In this document: in pieces, positions 16,201 through 24,872 of the stretch | Position numbering within the stretch: the first letter of the stretch is position 1 | Layout of the letters: each line of letters opens with the position of its first letter | Source: Rothia nasimurium | GTDB lineage: Bacteria > Actinomycetota > Actinomycetes > Actinomycetales > Micrococcaceae | Reading direction: 5' to 3' | DNA: 64,000 nucleotides | Assembly: GCF_928392795.1 (NCBI RefSeq) | Contig: NZ_CAKMTJ010000006.1 | Location: 1-64,000, forward strand | Notes under the pieces: generated by a model | Databases searched by the model: none | What the model was told of the DNA's origin: nothing | What the model saw: the letters and a program-made list of their open reading frames with translations, nothing else | Made by a program: the position numbers and the translations under genes

Positions 16201-16887
16201 GTGTTCACTCCCGACCAGCTCACCGACCTCCTCGCAGGCCAGCTCATCGTCTCTGCCCAGGCCTACCCCGGCGAACCCATGCGCGACCCACGAACTACTG
16301 GCCAGGTCGCCGCCTCCGCCGTCCTCGGTGGAGCCGCCGCCGTACGCGTGCAAGGCCTAGCAGATATCCAGTTCACCCGCACTGCCGTGGAGGTACCCGT
16401 CATCGGGCTCTGGAAGGACGGCCACGACGGCATCTTCATCACCCCCACCCTGCACCACGCCCTCGCCGTTGCCCAGGCAGGAGCCCACATCGTCGCCCTC
16501 GACGGTACCCTGCGCGACCGGCCTGACGGTCTGAGCCTGGCTGAGGTTGTGCGCGGGGTTCATGAGGGATCAAACGCCCTGGTCATGGCAGACTGCGACT
16601 CCCTCGATTCTGCTCTTGCCGCGGCAGAGGCCGGTGCCGACTTCATCGGAACCACCCTGGCTGGCTACACCGGTGCCCGCCCCAAAACTGACGGCCCTGA
16701 CCTGGAACTCCTCGAAGCCATCGCCGCCCGTAACCTTGGTCGCCCCCTCATCGCAGAAGGACGCGTGCACACTCCCGCCCAGGCCCGAGCTGCTCTCGAT
16801 GCTGGCGCCCACGCCGTCGTCGTCGGCACCGCCATCACCCACCCCATTTCTATTACGGGTTGGTTTAAAGAGGCAATGACTCAATAA
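16201..16887 (+). CDS. nanE: N-acetylmannosamine-6-phosphate 2-epimerase
   Basis: The 228-residue TIM barrel converts ManNAc-6-P to GlcNAc-6-P. Family motifs are GLWKDGHDGIFITPTLHHA (about residues 65-83), VMADCDSLDSALAAAEAGAD (about 128-147), GTTLAGYTG (about 151-159) and the phosphate-binding GAHAVVVGTAITHP (about 202-215). The GTG start at 16201 is close behind the nanK stop codon. It is the last gene of the operon and is followed by a strong terminator. Confidence 0.9.
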   Translation: MFTPDQLTDLLAGQLIVSAQAYPGEPMRDPRTTGQVAASAVLGGAAAVRVQGLADIQFTRTAVEVPVIGLWKDGHDGIFITPTLHHALAVAQAGAHIVALDGTLRDRPDGLSLAEVVRGVHEGSNALVMADCDSLDSALAAAEAGADFIGTTLAGYTGARPKTDGPDLELLEAIAARNLGRPLIAEGRVHTPAQARAALDAGAHAVVVGTAITHPISITGWFKEAMTQ

Positions 16888-16890
16888 ATA

Positions 16891-16926
16891 AAAAGGCCGG
16901 GGCAATATTTACGCCCCGGCCCTTTT
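16891..16926. terminator. Bidirectional terminator between nanE and nagB
   Basis: GGCCGGGGC pairs with GCCCCGGCC around AATATTTAC, with an A run on the left and a T run on the right. It can therefore end both the nanE transcript and the convergent nagB transcript. Confidence 0.9.
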
Positions 16927-16935
16927 TATATATTT

Positions 16936-17745
16936 TTATGCCCCGATATTTTCTGGCTTTTGGAAAAAGGGAATATTGTTTTGGGCAAAACGGTAATATT
17001 CTGCATTTTTAAGCTGGGAGGCAGCTGCCTCGTCGATAACCACGGTGACGTCAGGGTGCAGCTGCAAAATTGACCCCGGACAGGAAGCCGTTACAGGCCC
17101 CTCAGCCATACCGGCGATAGCGGCCGCCTTGTTCTCACCGTCAGCAACCAGCACAATTTTGCGGGCCTCCATGATGGTACCGATGCCCTGAGTAAGGCAG
17201 TGAACCGGCACCTTTGAGGTATCACCGTTGAAGAAGCGGGCATTATCTGCCACGGTCTTGAGAGCCAGAGTCTTGATGCGGGTACGAGATGCTAGGGAGG
17301 AGCCAGGCTCATTAAAGCCTATATGCCCATTGGCACCTATACCAAGGATCTGCACGTCAACTCCGCCTTCGTCCTTTATGGCGGCCTCGTAGGCGGCGCA
17401 CTCAGCCGGAATATCTTCGGCCATACCATTGAGCACATGCACGCGTTCGGAACTCAGACCTACCTTCTGCACCACCTGGTCATCAATGACACTGTGGTAG
17501 GACTCCGGGTGGGCAGGGTCAAGCCCCACATACTCATCGAGAGCAAAAGCGCTCACTGCGCTCACATCGAGACCAGCTTGAACCCGGGCAGCAAGATGCT
17601 CATAGGTGCTCTCGGGTGACGAACCGGTTGCCACCCCCCACACGGTTGAGGCCCCGCGCTGATTATTTCGCTCGGTCACCATAGCAATAAGGGAGGCAGC
17701 ATAAGCTCCCGCTTGATCCTTTGAATCACATATAATTATTTCCAT
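16936..17745 (-). CDS. nagB: Glucosamine-6-phosphate deaminase
   Basis: The 269-residue enzyme turns glucosamine-6-P into fructose-6-P and ammonia, the last step of sialate and GlcNAc use. The start is ATG 17745 (MEIIICDSKDQAG); a longer frame adds an odd hydrophobic leader and is unlikely. Motifs are ATGSSPESTY (phosphate binding), FALDEYVGL with the proton-abstracting Asp, and LGIGANGHIGFNEPGSSL with the catalytic His. Length is normal for the family. It is divergent from nagA across a 72-bp A/T-rich region. Confidence 0.92.
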   Translation of the reverse strand: MEIIICDSKDQAGAYAASLIAMVTERNNQRGASTVWGVATGSSPESTYEHLAARVQAGLDVSAVSAFALDEYVGLDPAHPESYHSVIDDQVVQKVGLSSERVHVLNGMAEDIPAECAAYEAAIKDEGGVDVQILGIGANGHIGFNEPGSSLASRTRIKTLALKTVADNARFFNGDTSKVPVHCLTQGIGTIMEARKIVLVADGENKAAAIAGMAEGPVTASCPGSILQLHPDVTVVIDEAAASQLKNAEYYRFAQNNIPFFQKPENIGA

Positions 17746-17817
17746 AAGAATATAGTACGAAAATATATGTATAAATACCCACCAGCACAAAAATATGACG
17801 CATTGATAAGGGGCCCC
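17746..17817. promoter_or_regulatory. Divergent nagB/nagA promoter region
   Basis: This 72-bp A/T-rich stretch is the only space for both promoters. TATAAATA at about 17770 reads toward nagA, and A/T-rich -10-like boxes read toward nagB. GATAAGGGG just before the nagA ATG serves as its ribosome-binding site. No clear repressor palindrome is seen. Confidence 0.4.
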
Positions 17818-18948
17818 ATGCCGCGCACTATTCTTTTTCATTCCCTGACTCGACTCACCTCACCGGCCAGCCCCACCGGCTGGGCCCTAGTAGAAGGTGA
17901 GCGCCTGCTGGCTGCCGGTGAGGGTGACACCTGGAAGCAGCAGCTAAGTGCTGCCCAGCTAGCCCAGGCTGAGGTGCGCGATGCGGGAGGCTGGCTCCTA
18001 GCCCCGGGGTTCACCGATATTCATTGCCATGGCGGGGGCGGCACAGCTTTTGAGGATGCCCCCGATGTAGCTGCCGCCTTGAGCGTGCACGGGCAGGCGG
18101 GTACGTCCGCCCTGGTAGCGTCCCTGGTCTCTAACCCCCTGGAGCAGATGCAGGCCACGATGAAGGCCCTGCTCCCCTTGATGGGTCAGCAGGTGCCGGG
18201 GCAGGCCACCCTGCACGGGTTTCACGCTGAGGGGCCCTTTATCTCCCCCGCCCACAAGGGGGCCCACGCCCCCGAGACTCTCCAGGTGCCCACGCCCGAC
18301 GCCCTTGAACAGCTCTGGGAGGCCTCTGAAGGTAGGCTCCTACAGATCACCCTGGCCCCCGAAACCGACCCCGGCTTGGCCACTCTGCAGCGCTGTGTGG
18401 AGCTGGGTATCAAGGTAGCGGTCGGGCATACCGACGCCACCTATGACCAGGCTAAAGCTGCCTTCGACGAGGGCGCGTCGCTACTGACCCACACCTTTAA
18501 CGCCATGCGCCCCCTCCACCACCGGCAGCCGGGCCCGGTGGCCGCTGCTGTAGATAGCCCCCACGTCACCCTGGAGGTTATTTGCGATGGGGTCCACGTG
18601 CACGGGCCCATGGTGCGGGCCGCCTTCGCTCTGGCGCCGGGTCGGGTAGCCCTGGTCACCGACGCTATGGCGGCTGCTGGTTGCGCGGACGGCCCCTACC
18701 GGCTGGGTTCTTTGGCGGTAGAGGTGCAGGATTCGATTGCCCGCATCAGGGGCACCGAAACGATTGCAGGGAGCACCCTCACCCTAGCGCGAGCGGTAGA
18801 GCAGGCTGTCGCCTTCGGCATTCCCCTCACCGAAGCAGCCAGGGCTGCCACCAGCGTCCCCACCGCGGCCCTCGGCCTAGCAGAGCCCACAGACAGCTAC
18901 GCCCTGCTGGGCGCCGATGGCTCCCTGCAGGGCGTGTTGCGAGGTTAG
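17818..18948 (+). CDS. nagA: N-acetylglucosamine-6-phosphate deacetylase
   Basis: The 376-residue amidohydrolase removes acetate from GlcNAc-6-P. Metal and substrate motifs are all present: DIHCHGGGG, FHAEGPFI, VGHTDATYDQ, LTHTFNAM, and the catalytic Asp in VTDAMAAAG. I start at ATG 17818 (MPRTILFHSL); the upstream in-frame ATG at 17767 lies inside the divergent promoter. It feeds nagB and links sialate breakdown to glycolysis and peptidoglycan recycling. Confidence 0.92.
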   Translation: MPRTILFHSLTRLTSPASPTGWALVEGERLLAAGEGDTWKQQLSAAQLAQAEVRDAGGWLLAPGFTDIHCHGGGGTAFEDAPDVAAALSVHGQAGTSALVASLVSNPLEQMQATMKALLPLMGQQVPGQATLHGFHAEGPFISPAHKGAHAPETLQVPTPDALEQLWEASEGRLLQITLAPETDPGLATLQRCVELGIKVAVGHTDATYDQAKAAFDEGASLLTHTFNAMRPLHHRQPGPVAAAVDSPHVTLEVICDGVHVHGPMVRAAFALAPGRVALVTDAMAAAGCADGPYRLGSLAVEVQDSIARIRGTETIAGSTLTLARAVEQAVAFGIPLTEAARAATSVPTAALGLAEPTDSYALLGADGSLQGVLRG

Positions 18949-18961
18949 CTCTTTTTATCAG

Positions 18962-19153
18962 GATAGGCGGAGCAGGCTCGCAGCGCAGCTGCTGGCTGGG
19001 ATGAAGTGAGCGGGTGCGAGCGCGCGAGCACGCAAGAGCGAACGAAATCCGCCGTCAGGCGGGGCGTGAGGGTCAGGCTTGCGCCTATTCCGCCCGCAGA
19101 TTTATTTCCTCGCGCGCTCGGAATCTGCTGGGCTCCATCCAGCGCGAGCCTGC
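18962..19153. repeat. Highly structured intergenic element between nagA and fadD
   Basis: The 210-bp gap between the convergent genes has no ORF but many pairing segments. GCAGGCTCGC (18972-18981) pairs with GCGAGCCTGC (19144-19153). Alternative pairings exist: ATAGGCG (18963-18969) with CGCCTAT (19082-19088), and CCGCC/GGCGG around 19049-19061. CAGATT/AATCTG encloses CGCGCGCTCG at 19097-19126. It may be a bidirectional terminator complex, a repeat element or a structured RNA. Confidence 0.45.
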
Positions 19154-19158
19154 ATAGC

Positions 19159-20877
19159 CTAGCTGTATTTGGCTTCGAGGCTTTCGCGCACCTTGCGACG
19201 CAGGGTCTTGCCCAGCATGGAGCGGGGCAGCTCCTCGACCTCGTAGTAGTTCTTGGGCACCTTGTAGCGGGTCAGGCGCTCGTAGCAGTGCTGTTTGAGC
19301 TCTTCGGGGTCGATGGCGTGGCCCTCAGCAGGGATGATTGCTGCGGTAACCTTTTCACCGCCTGAGCCATCGGGCAGGCCGACAACGGCGCAGTCCGCTA
19401 CCGAGTCGTGCTGTTTGAGTACGTTTTCAACCTCGGTGGGTGAGACGTTGAAGCCGCCGGTGATAATGACTTCCTTGATGCGGTCGACGATTTCGATGAA
19501 GTAGTCGTGGTCCAGGCGCACAATGTCGCCGGTGCGTAGCCAGCCTCCGGGCAGCAGGGTCTTGCTGGTGTCTTCGCCGCGCTTCCAGTAGCCGCGCATG
19601 ACCTGGGGGCCGCGTACCAGCAGTTCACCTTCGGCGCCGTCGGGGACGTCCTGGAGGGTTTCGGGATCAACGACGCGGATATCGGTTGAGGGGAAGGGCA
19701 CACCAATAGAACCGGCTCGGCGGGTGGAGTTGAGGGGGTTGCAGGAGACCAGGGGTGAGCATTCGGAGAGGCCGTAGCCCTCTACGAGCAGGCCCCCGGT
19801 GGCTTCTTCCCATTCGGCGACGAGTTCGGTGGGCAGGTGCATAGCACCAGAGACCGCATAACGGATACCCTGCAAAGAGACGTTGCGTTTCTTGGCTTCT
19901 TCGAGCATGCGGCGGTAGACCGGGGGAACTGCGGGCAAAATGGTGGGGGTGGTGCGCTTCATGGCCCGGAAGATCAGGTCCATGTCTACGGTGGGGAAGA
20001 GCACCAGGCGTGCCTTACACACTGCCGCGATGGTCTGCCCCAGGGTCATGCCATAGGCGTGGAAGAGGGGCAGGACGGCGTAGATGACCTCGTCGTTGCC
20101 GGGCTGGATCCACTCTTCACCCATGCGGCCGTTTGATTCGAGGTTGCGGTGGGTGAGCATGACGCCCTTGGGTAGGCCGGTGGTACCCGAGGTGTATTGC
20201 AGTAGCGCCAGGTCGTGGGCGGTAGGACGGTGGTGGTCGGCGGCCAGGGGCTGGTTCTTCATGAACTGGCGCCAGGGGGTGGTGCCGCGAGCAGTACCTT
20301 CGAGCTTTTCACGGGATTCCTTGAGCTTGCCGATGGGCAGCTTGAGGGCGGTGCGCATGGTGAAGGGCATTTCTTCAATCATGTTGACCGCGTAGATGTT
20401 CTTGGGGCGAATATCGGTGGGCAGAGAGGTGATGTTGTCTGCAATCTTGTCCCAGACGATGGCGGCCTTCGCGCCGTGGTCTTCGAACATGTGGCGTAGT
20501 TCGGAGGAGGTGTAGAGGGGGTTGTGTTCAACCACCACAGCGCCCAGGCGCAGAATCGCGTAGAAGGCCACGATGTGCTGGGGGCAGTTGGGAAGGACGA
20601 GGGCCACGCGGTCACCGTGCTGGATACCGGCTTTGCGCAGGCCTTCGGCCACGCGCAGAATCTGGTCGCCCAGTTCACCGTAGGTGGTGGTGGCGCCGAA
20701 GAATTCAAGGGCGATTTTCTGCGGTACGGTACGCACTGCTTCTGCCATGAGATGGCTCAGTGAGGTTTCAGGTAGGGCAACGTCTCTGTTGCTTTCTGCC
20801 CTGTAGTTCTTGACCCAGGGGCGGTGGGCCAAGGGGAAGTCGGTGTGGGTCTGGGGTGAATTTTCGGCTGACTGCAT
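19159..20877 (-). CDS. fadD: Long-chain fatty-acid-CoA ligase (AMP-binding family)
   Basis: The protein is 572 residues from ATG 20877; a GTG six bases earlier is also possible. It activates fatty acids to acyl-CoA through an acyl-adenylate. Motifs: the P-loop LLQYTSGTTGLPKGVM, the adenylate motif EGYGLSECSP, the hinge region WLRTGDIVRLD, and the catalytic Lys in MLGKTLRRKV near the C-terminus. It belongs to the FadD-like group (ANL superfamily). It is the only gene of its unit, divergent from a small membrane-protein gene. Confidence 0.87.
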   Translation of the reverse strand: MQSAENSPQTHTDFPLAHRPWVKNYRAESNRDVALPETSLSHLMAEAVRTVPQKIALEFFGATTTYGELGDQILRVAEGLRKAGIQHGDRVALVLPNCPQHIVAFYAILRLGAVVVEHNPLYTSSELRHMFEDHGAKAAIVWDKIADNITSLPTDIRPKNIYAVNMIEEMPFTMRTALKLPIGKLKESREKLEGTARGTTPWRQFMKNQPLAADHHRPTAHDLALLQYTSGTTGLPKGVMLTHRNLESNGRMGEEWIQPGNDEVIYAVLPLFHAYGMTLGQTIAAVCKARLVLFPTVDMDLIFRAMKRTTPTILPAVPPVYRRMLEEAKKRNVSLQGIRYAVSGAMHLPTELVAEWEEATGGLLVEGYGLSECSPLVSCNPLNSTRRAGSIGVPFPSTDIRVVDPETLQDVPDGAEGELLVRGPQVMRGYWKRGEDTSKTLLPGGWLRTGDIVRLDHDYFIEIVDRIKEVIITGGFNVSPTEVENVLKQHDSVADCAVVGLPDGSGGEKVTAAIIPAEGHAIDPEELKQHCYERLTRYKVPKNYYEVEELPRSMLGKTLRRKVRESLEAKYS

Positions 20878-20924
20878 ACACACGATTGTGCCACAGGGGC
20901 GGTGGAGCTGACATACTTAGGGGT

Positions 20925-21074
20925 ATGGCTCGACGTAGAAATGACGATATTAGCCCCGAGGAATTCCGGGAGCTCATGCGAGAGATTAACAAGCGCATGA
21001 TTATTGCCGGTCTCATTGTGATCGGGGTTGGTCTGGCGATTATTGCTCTAATGACCCTGATGTATGGGAGCTAG
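20925..21074 (+). CDS. Small single-helix membrane protein (49 aa)
   Basis: The product starts MARRRNDDISPEEFRELMRE and has one membrane helix (about residues 25-47). AGGGG lies only a few bases before the ATG. The stop codon is one base before the acetyltransferase ATG at 21076, so the two are co-transcribed and coupled. The basic then acidic N-terminus would stay in the cytoplasm. No family is recognised; it may be a small partner of a membrane protein. Confidence 0.6.
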   Translation: MARRRNDDISPEEFRELMREINKRMIIAGLIVIGVGLAIIALMTLMYGS

Positions 21075-21075
21075 C

Positions 21076-21717
21076 ATGACGAACTGGGATGAACTGCGCG
21101 CCGGTAAGAGCGTCTTTGAACAGATGACGGCGGGCTTTGCCTACCGCCCCGACCAGGAGTGCGCCGATACCCATTACCGGGTGGTGGAGCTGGTTGAGGA
21201 GTACACCCGACTGTACCGGGCCCGCGATAGTCGCAAGCAGGAGGTGTTGGCCCAGATTGTGGGGTCGCTTGGCGAGGGGTCGATGATTCGTCCTTCGGTG
21301 GCCTTCGATTACGGGGTCAACACCCATATCGGGGCGGGCTGTTTCTTTAACTTTGGTTGCGTTTTTCTGGACGTTGCCCCCATTACCTTTGGCGATGCCG
21401 TCCTGGTGGGCCCCAACGTGCAGTTTTTGACCCCCACCCACCCCCTTAACCCGGTAGACCGCGAGGCCCTGTGGGAAGGTGGCCTGCCGATTACGGTGGG
21501 CCGCAACGTCTGGATTGGCGGCGGGGCTATCCTCTGCCCCGGCGTCACGGTGGGCGAGAATACCGTGATTGGGGCCGGGGCCGTGGTGACCAAGGATGTT
21601 CCGGCCAACGCTGTGGCTGTCGGCAACCCCGCACGGGTCATTAAGTATGTGAATGCCGATGAGCGCCCCGCCGACCCGGCCCACCAGTACAGCCCCCAGG
21701 CTCTGGGGCTAGCCTAA
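21076..21717 (+). CDS. Maltose/galactoside O-acetyltransferase-like hexapeptide protein
   Basis: The 213-residue protein starts MTNWDELRAGKSVFEQ and folds as a left-handed beta helix of the LbH_MAT group (Maa, LacA, NodL). Hexapeptide repeats such as IGAGCFFNFGCVFLD, VGPNVQFLTP and IGGGAILCPGVTVGENTVIGAGAVVTKDV run from about residue 80 to 200. The catalytic His lies in TPTHPLNP. These enzymes move acetyl from acetyl-CoA to sugar hydroxyls. The in-frame ATG at 21064 overlaps the upstream gene and is less likely. Confidence 0.85.
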   Translation: MTNWDELRAGKSVFEQMTAGFAYRPDQECADTHYRVVELVEEYTRLYRARDSRKQEVLAQIVGSLGEGSMIRPSVAFDYGVNTHIGAGCFFNFGCVFLDVAPITFGDAVLVGPNVQFLTPTHPLNPVDREALWEGGLPITVGRNVWIGGGAILCPGVTVGENTVIGAGAVVTKDVPANAVAVGNPARVIKYVNADERPADPAHQYSPQALGLA

Positions 21718-21744
21718 GTATTTCCACTACAGAAAGGGGTACCG

Positions 21745-22608
21745 GTGACCGAGCCGTCCCAGAACCGCCGCGACTTTGATGAGTGGGATGCCGTCTTTGA
21801 AGACTCCGACCCCACCCGGATTCTCGATCCGCGTACCTTTGGGCAGGACGCCCGCGGCAGCCAGGGTTCTACACCAGCGGACGCCGGGGTTTCGGCTACC
21901 CGCTACCAGCGCGTCCCGCCCGCAGAGCAGAACCACCAGCAGACCGCACCGCCCCAGGCGCAGCCCCAGCCCACGCAGCAGGTTTATTCTGCTGAACCGG
22001 CAACTCCTGCCCAGCCCCTGCAGGCGGTACCGGCGTCCGCCCGCCCGGCAGCGAATCTGGGTGCGACGGCGCCCGCTGCTGCCCTCAAACGGGTGCAGTT
22101 CATTCCGGCTTTCTGCGGTGCCCTGGTTGCCTACGGTTTGACCACCGGGGGCCTGGCCCTAGCTCGAACTCTCATGGGGCTGCTGGGAGTGTCCACCTAC
22201 AGCGGCCTGACCGAAACGGTTCTGGCGGTCACCGCACCCGCTAGCCGCGCCCAGGCCCTGCCCTGGCTCATCACGGTCGCGATTCTTCTCTCCCTTGCCT
22301 TCGGTCTTGGCGGCTACGCTGCTACGCGCATGACGGCCTTTGCCCCCGGTAAGCAGGCTGTGGGCGTCCTGGCGGTCAGCGCCCTCGGCAGCCTGCTTGC
22401 CACGCTTCTCACCTGGGCCACAGCCCAGCTAGCCCACCCGCTGGCCCCCAGCTACGCTCTGCAACCGCTCCTATCCCCAGATGTGGCAATCGGCGCCCTC
22501 ACGGTCCTGGCGGCCGGCGTCCTGGCTCTTCTTGCGGCCCTCGCCGGGGCCGGGCTTGGCTTGCGCTACCACCGTGCTCTGACCGGTGCGGACGCCCGCG
22601 CCAGCTAG
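21745..22608 (+). CDS. Hypothetical membrane protein with Pro/Gln-rich N-terminus
   Basis: The 287-residue product has a polar N-terminal half (about residues 1-110) rich in Pro, Gln and Ala, then four membrane helices (about 115-140, 175-195, 205-235 and 250-275). The GTG start follows GAAAGGGG. Such disordered-tail plus four-helix proteins are common in Micrococcaceae and have no assigned role. It lies 27 bp after the acetyltransferase and may be co-transcribed. Confidence 0.6.
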   Translation: MTEPSQNRRDFDEWDAVFEDSDPTRILDPRTFGQDARGSQGSTPADAGVSATRYQRVPPAEQNHQQTAPPQAQPQPTQQVYSAEPATPAQPLQAVPASARPAANLGATAPAAALKRVQFIPAFCGALVAYGLTTGGLALARTLMGLLGVSTYSGLTETVLAVTAPASRAQALPWLITVAILLSLAFGLGGYAATRMTAFAPGKQAVGVLAVSALGSLLATLLTWATAQLAHPLAPSYALQPLLSPDVAIGALTVLAAGVLALLAALAGAGLGLRYHRALTGADARAS

Positions 22609-22787
22609 CAGACGTGAAGGCGCGTCACAGCGCCCACAGTTCAGCCCACGAAGCACACTTTGCCTGTAAAATATTTTCGTAAGAAAAATACCCCAGTCTG
22701 CTCACCGCACTCCAGTTACAGGGCAACCGACGAGCAGCCACCACCCACAGGTGAAGGTTGCACCAGCACACGAGGTAAGTAGGGAAC

Positions 22788-23501
22788 ATGAGCGTAGTAC
22801 GCGTAGGCATTGTCGATGACCACGAAGTTGTCCGTGAGGGCATGCGAGCCGTCGCAGCAGGCGCCAGCGAGATCGAACTGGTCGCCGCAGCCCCCACCGC
22901 AGCCGACCTGCTTGTTGCTCTGGGCCGCAGTCTCTCCGACCCCTCGTCCGCTGACCTGGGCAAGCTCAAGCGCGACTGCGACGTCGTACTACTCGACCTC
23001 TCCCTGCAAGATAAGTCCCGCCCCTCAGAAAACGTCGATATTCTGCAGCGCGCTGGCATTAAGGTGCTCATCTTCAGCATCGGCGAGAACCCCGGCCTGA
23101 TTCGTGAAGCCCTCAAGGCAGGTGCCCTTGGTCTGGTTCGCAAGTCAGAGCCCCTGGAACACGCACTGGCAGAAGCCAAGAACATCGCCGAAGGCAAGGC
23201 CGTTGTCACCAAGGAACTGGCAGCAGCAATCGACGGTGACCACGAGTTCTCCCGCGCCAACCTCTCCCCTCGCGAGCAGGAAACCCTGCGCCTCTACGCC
23301 TCAGGTTTCGCACAGGTACAGGTAGCCCGCCGCATGGGCATCAAGCAGTCCGCTGTTAAGACCAATATCGACCGCATCCGCGAAAAGTACGCCCGCGTCG
23401 GCCGCCCCGCCCCCACCAAGATCGACCTGCGTATTCGCGCCATCGAAGACGGCCTGGTTGATTCCATGGAAGACACCTCCACCGCAGACCGCAACCTCTA
23501 A
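22788..23501 (+). CDS. Response regulator, REC plus LuxR-type HTH
   Basis: This 237-residue regulator has an N-terminal receiver domain: the acidic pair is in VGIVDDHEVV (residues 10-11), the phospho-Asp is in DVVLLDLSLQD, and the conserved Lys is in LVRKSEPLE. The C-terminal helix-turn-helix (about 155-200; LSPREQETLRLYASGFAQVQVARRM and QSAVKTNIDRIREKY) is of the LuxR/NarL type but more divergent than usual. It is followed by two membrane proteins with kinase-like C-termini, so it forms a two-component or three-component system. The signal is unknown. The 179-bp upstream gap holds an A/T-rich stretch near 22672 suited to a promoter. Confidence 0.82.
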   Translation: MSVVRVGIVDDHEVVREGMRAVAAGASEIELVAAAPTAADLLVALGRSLSDPSSADLGKLKRDCDVVLLDLSLQDKSRPSENVDILQRAGIKVLIFSIGENPGLIREALKAGALGLVRKSEPLEHALAEAKNIAEGKAVVTKELAAAIDGDHEFSRANLSPREQETLRLYASGFAQVQVARRMGIKQSAVKTNIDRIREKYARVGRPAPTKIDLRIRAIEDGLVDSMEDTSTADRNL

Positions 23502-23648
23502 GAAGCGAAGACCTAAGGACGCACCCTGTCTACCACCACCGGCGGCGCCTCCCGGGACCTAGCCCACGCGCTACAACCGTCGCGGGCAGACCGCATCCGT
23601 TCCTTCTCCTTCAAGTCACTCTCCCTCACCACAGGGCAGCAGCGACTC

Positions 23649-24872
23649 ATGGGGCCGAGCTCCTTCGGCCTCTACTGCACCCTGGAAATCATCTACTCCC
23701 TCATCGCTGTAGGTCTGCTATTCCAGTCGCTTGCCAACATCTCTGAGATTCGCGGGGGTGACTCCTACTGGTATCTGGCGATCATTCCCTTACTAGTAGC
23801 CCACGCTGCCCTGCTGATGTTCAACGGCATTCGCAAGGAGGTCTCTGCTAAGGTTGTGAGCTTTATGCTGGCAATCGCCTACGGCTCTTACCTTCTGTGG
23901 CCCTTCACGGTAGGGGCTGAACACTCCGCAATTCCCTGGTCTTGGCTCTTTGGCATCTATGCCATGCTGGTTCCGGTCTTCGAAGAAAGCCCGCGAGAGA
24001 GCATCATTCACAGCATCGTTTTCCCGGTGCTACTGGTCATCAGCTCGGTGTCTGCCCACGTGATCAAAGGCTCCCCCCTCGATGCCACCGAACTTCTCAT
24101 TCGTGTGGCCTATCTAGGCTTCTGCTGCGCCCTGCTGGCCGGCCTGGCCCGCTTTGCCCTGAACGCCGTCCGCGAATCAGATAAAACCTACTACGAGACC
24201 CTCTCTGCCCAGCTTCTGCTCAACCGCTCCCGCGACTACGCCAAGGAGCTGCAAGACTTCGACAAGCTGGTGCACGATAACGTCATGGCAGCCCTGCTCG
24301 ACGCCAGCCGCAACCCCGGCGAGCTACCCCAGCGCACCCGCCTACTGGCTCGCCGCGCCATCGGCGTACTCGAAGAAGAGGCGCTCAAGTCCCAGCCCCA
24401 GCGCCCTATCACCTTCCAGGCCCTAACCGAGCAGATTGCCGAGGGCGTGGAGCCCTGGAACCAGCGCCTGCGCTTTGTCTCCGACTCCATCGAAAAGCAC
24501 CCCCTGGCCAGCCCAGACTCCACCCTGCCCTACACCGCGGCTAGGGCCTTCACCCACGCCGTCACCGAGGCTGTGTCTAACTCTGCCCGCCACTCGGGCA
24601 CCCGCACCACCCAGATCTCGATTCGCACCGAGATGCGCCGCCCCTTCAACTCCACCCGCTCCGACGAGGTACGCCCCTATATTCTCTGCACCATCTCAGA
24701 CAAGGGCCAGGGCTTCTCAATGAGCGACATCGACTTCCGCCGCTTGGGCGTGCGCGTGTCGATGATTCGCTCCATGGAGGACGCCGGCGGTATGGTCACC
24801 ATTACCTCGGCACCTGAGAAGGGTACCCGCGTCGTCGTCCAGTGGCCCAACGAGGAACCCAATGCTGGCTAA
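23649..24872 (+). CDS. Membrane sensor histidine kinase
   Basis: From ATG 23649 the product is 407 residues. About six membrane helices (residues 5-180) precede a dimerisation region with the likely phospho-His in DKLVHDNVMAALLDA. The ATPase domain has an N-box EAVSNSARHSGTRTT and a G-box DKGQGFSMSDIDF. The real start may be further upstream. CTG 23526 follows AAGGA by eight bases, the frame is open, and the extra 41 residues (beginning STTTGGASRDLAHALQPSRA) look coding, while ATG 23649 has a poor ribosome-binding site. It overlaps the next gene by 11 bp. Confidence 0.8.
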   Translation: MGPSSFGLYCTLEIIYSLIAVGLLFQSLANISEIRGGDSYWYLAIIPLLVAHAALLMFNGIRKEVSAKVVSFMLAIAYGSYLLWPFTVGAEHSAIPWSWLFGIYAMLVPVFEESPRESIIHSIVFPVLLVISSVSAHVIKGSPLDATELLIRVAYLGFCCALLAGLARFALNAVRESDKTYYETLSAQLLLNRSRDYAKELQDFDKLVHDNVMAALLDASRNPGELPQRTRLLARRAIGVLEEEALKSQPQRPITFQALTEQIAEGVEPWNQRLRFVSDSIEKHPLASPDSTLPYTAARAFTHAVTEAVSNSARHSGTRTTQISIRTEMRRPFNSTRSDEVRPYILCTISDKGQGFSMSDIDFRRLGVRVSMIRSMEDAGGMVTITSAPEKGTRVVVQWPNEEPNAG

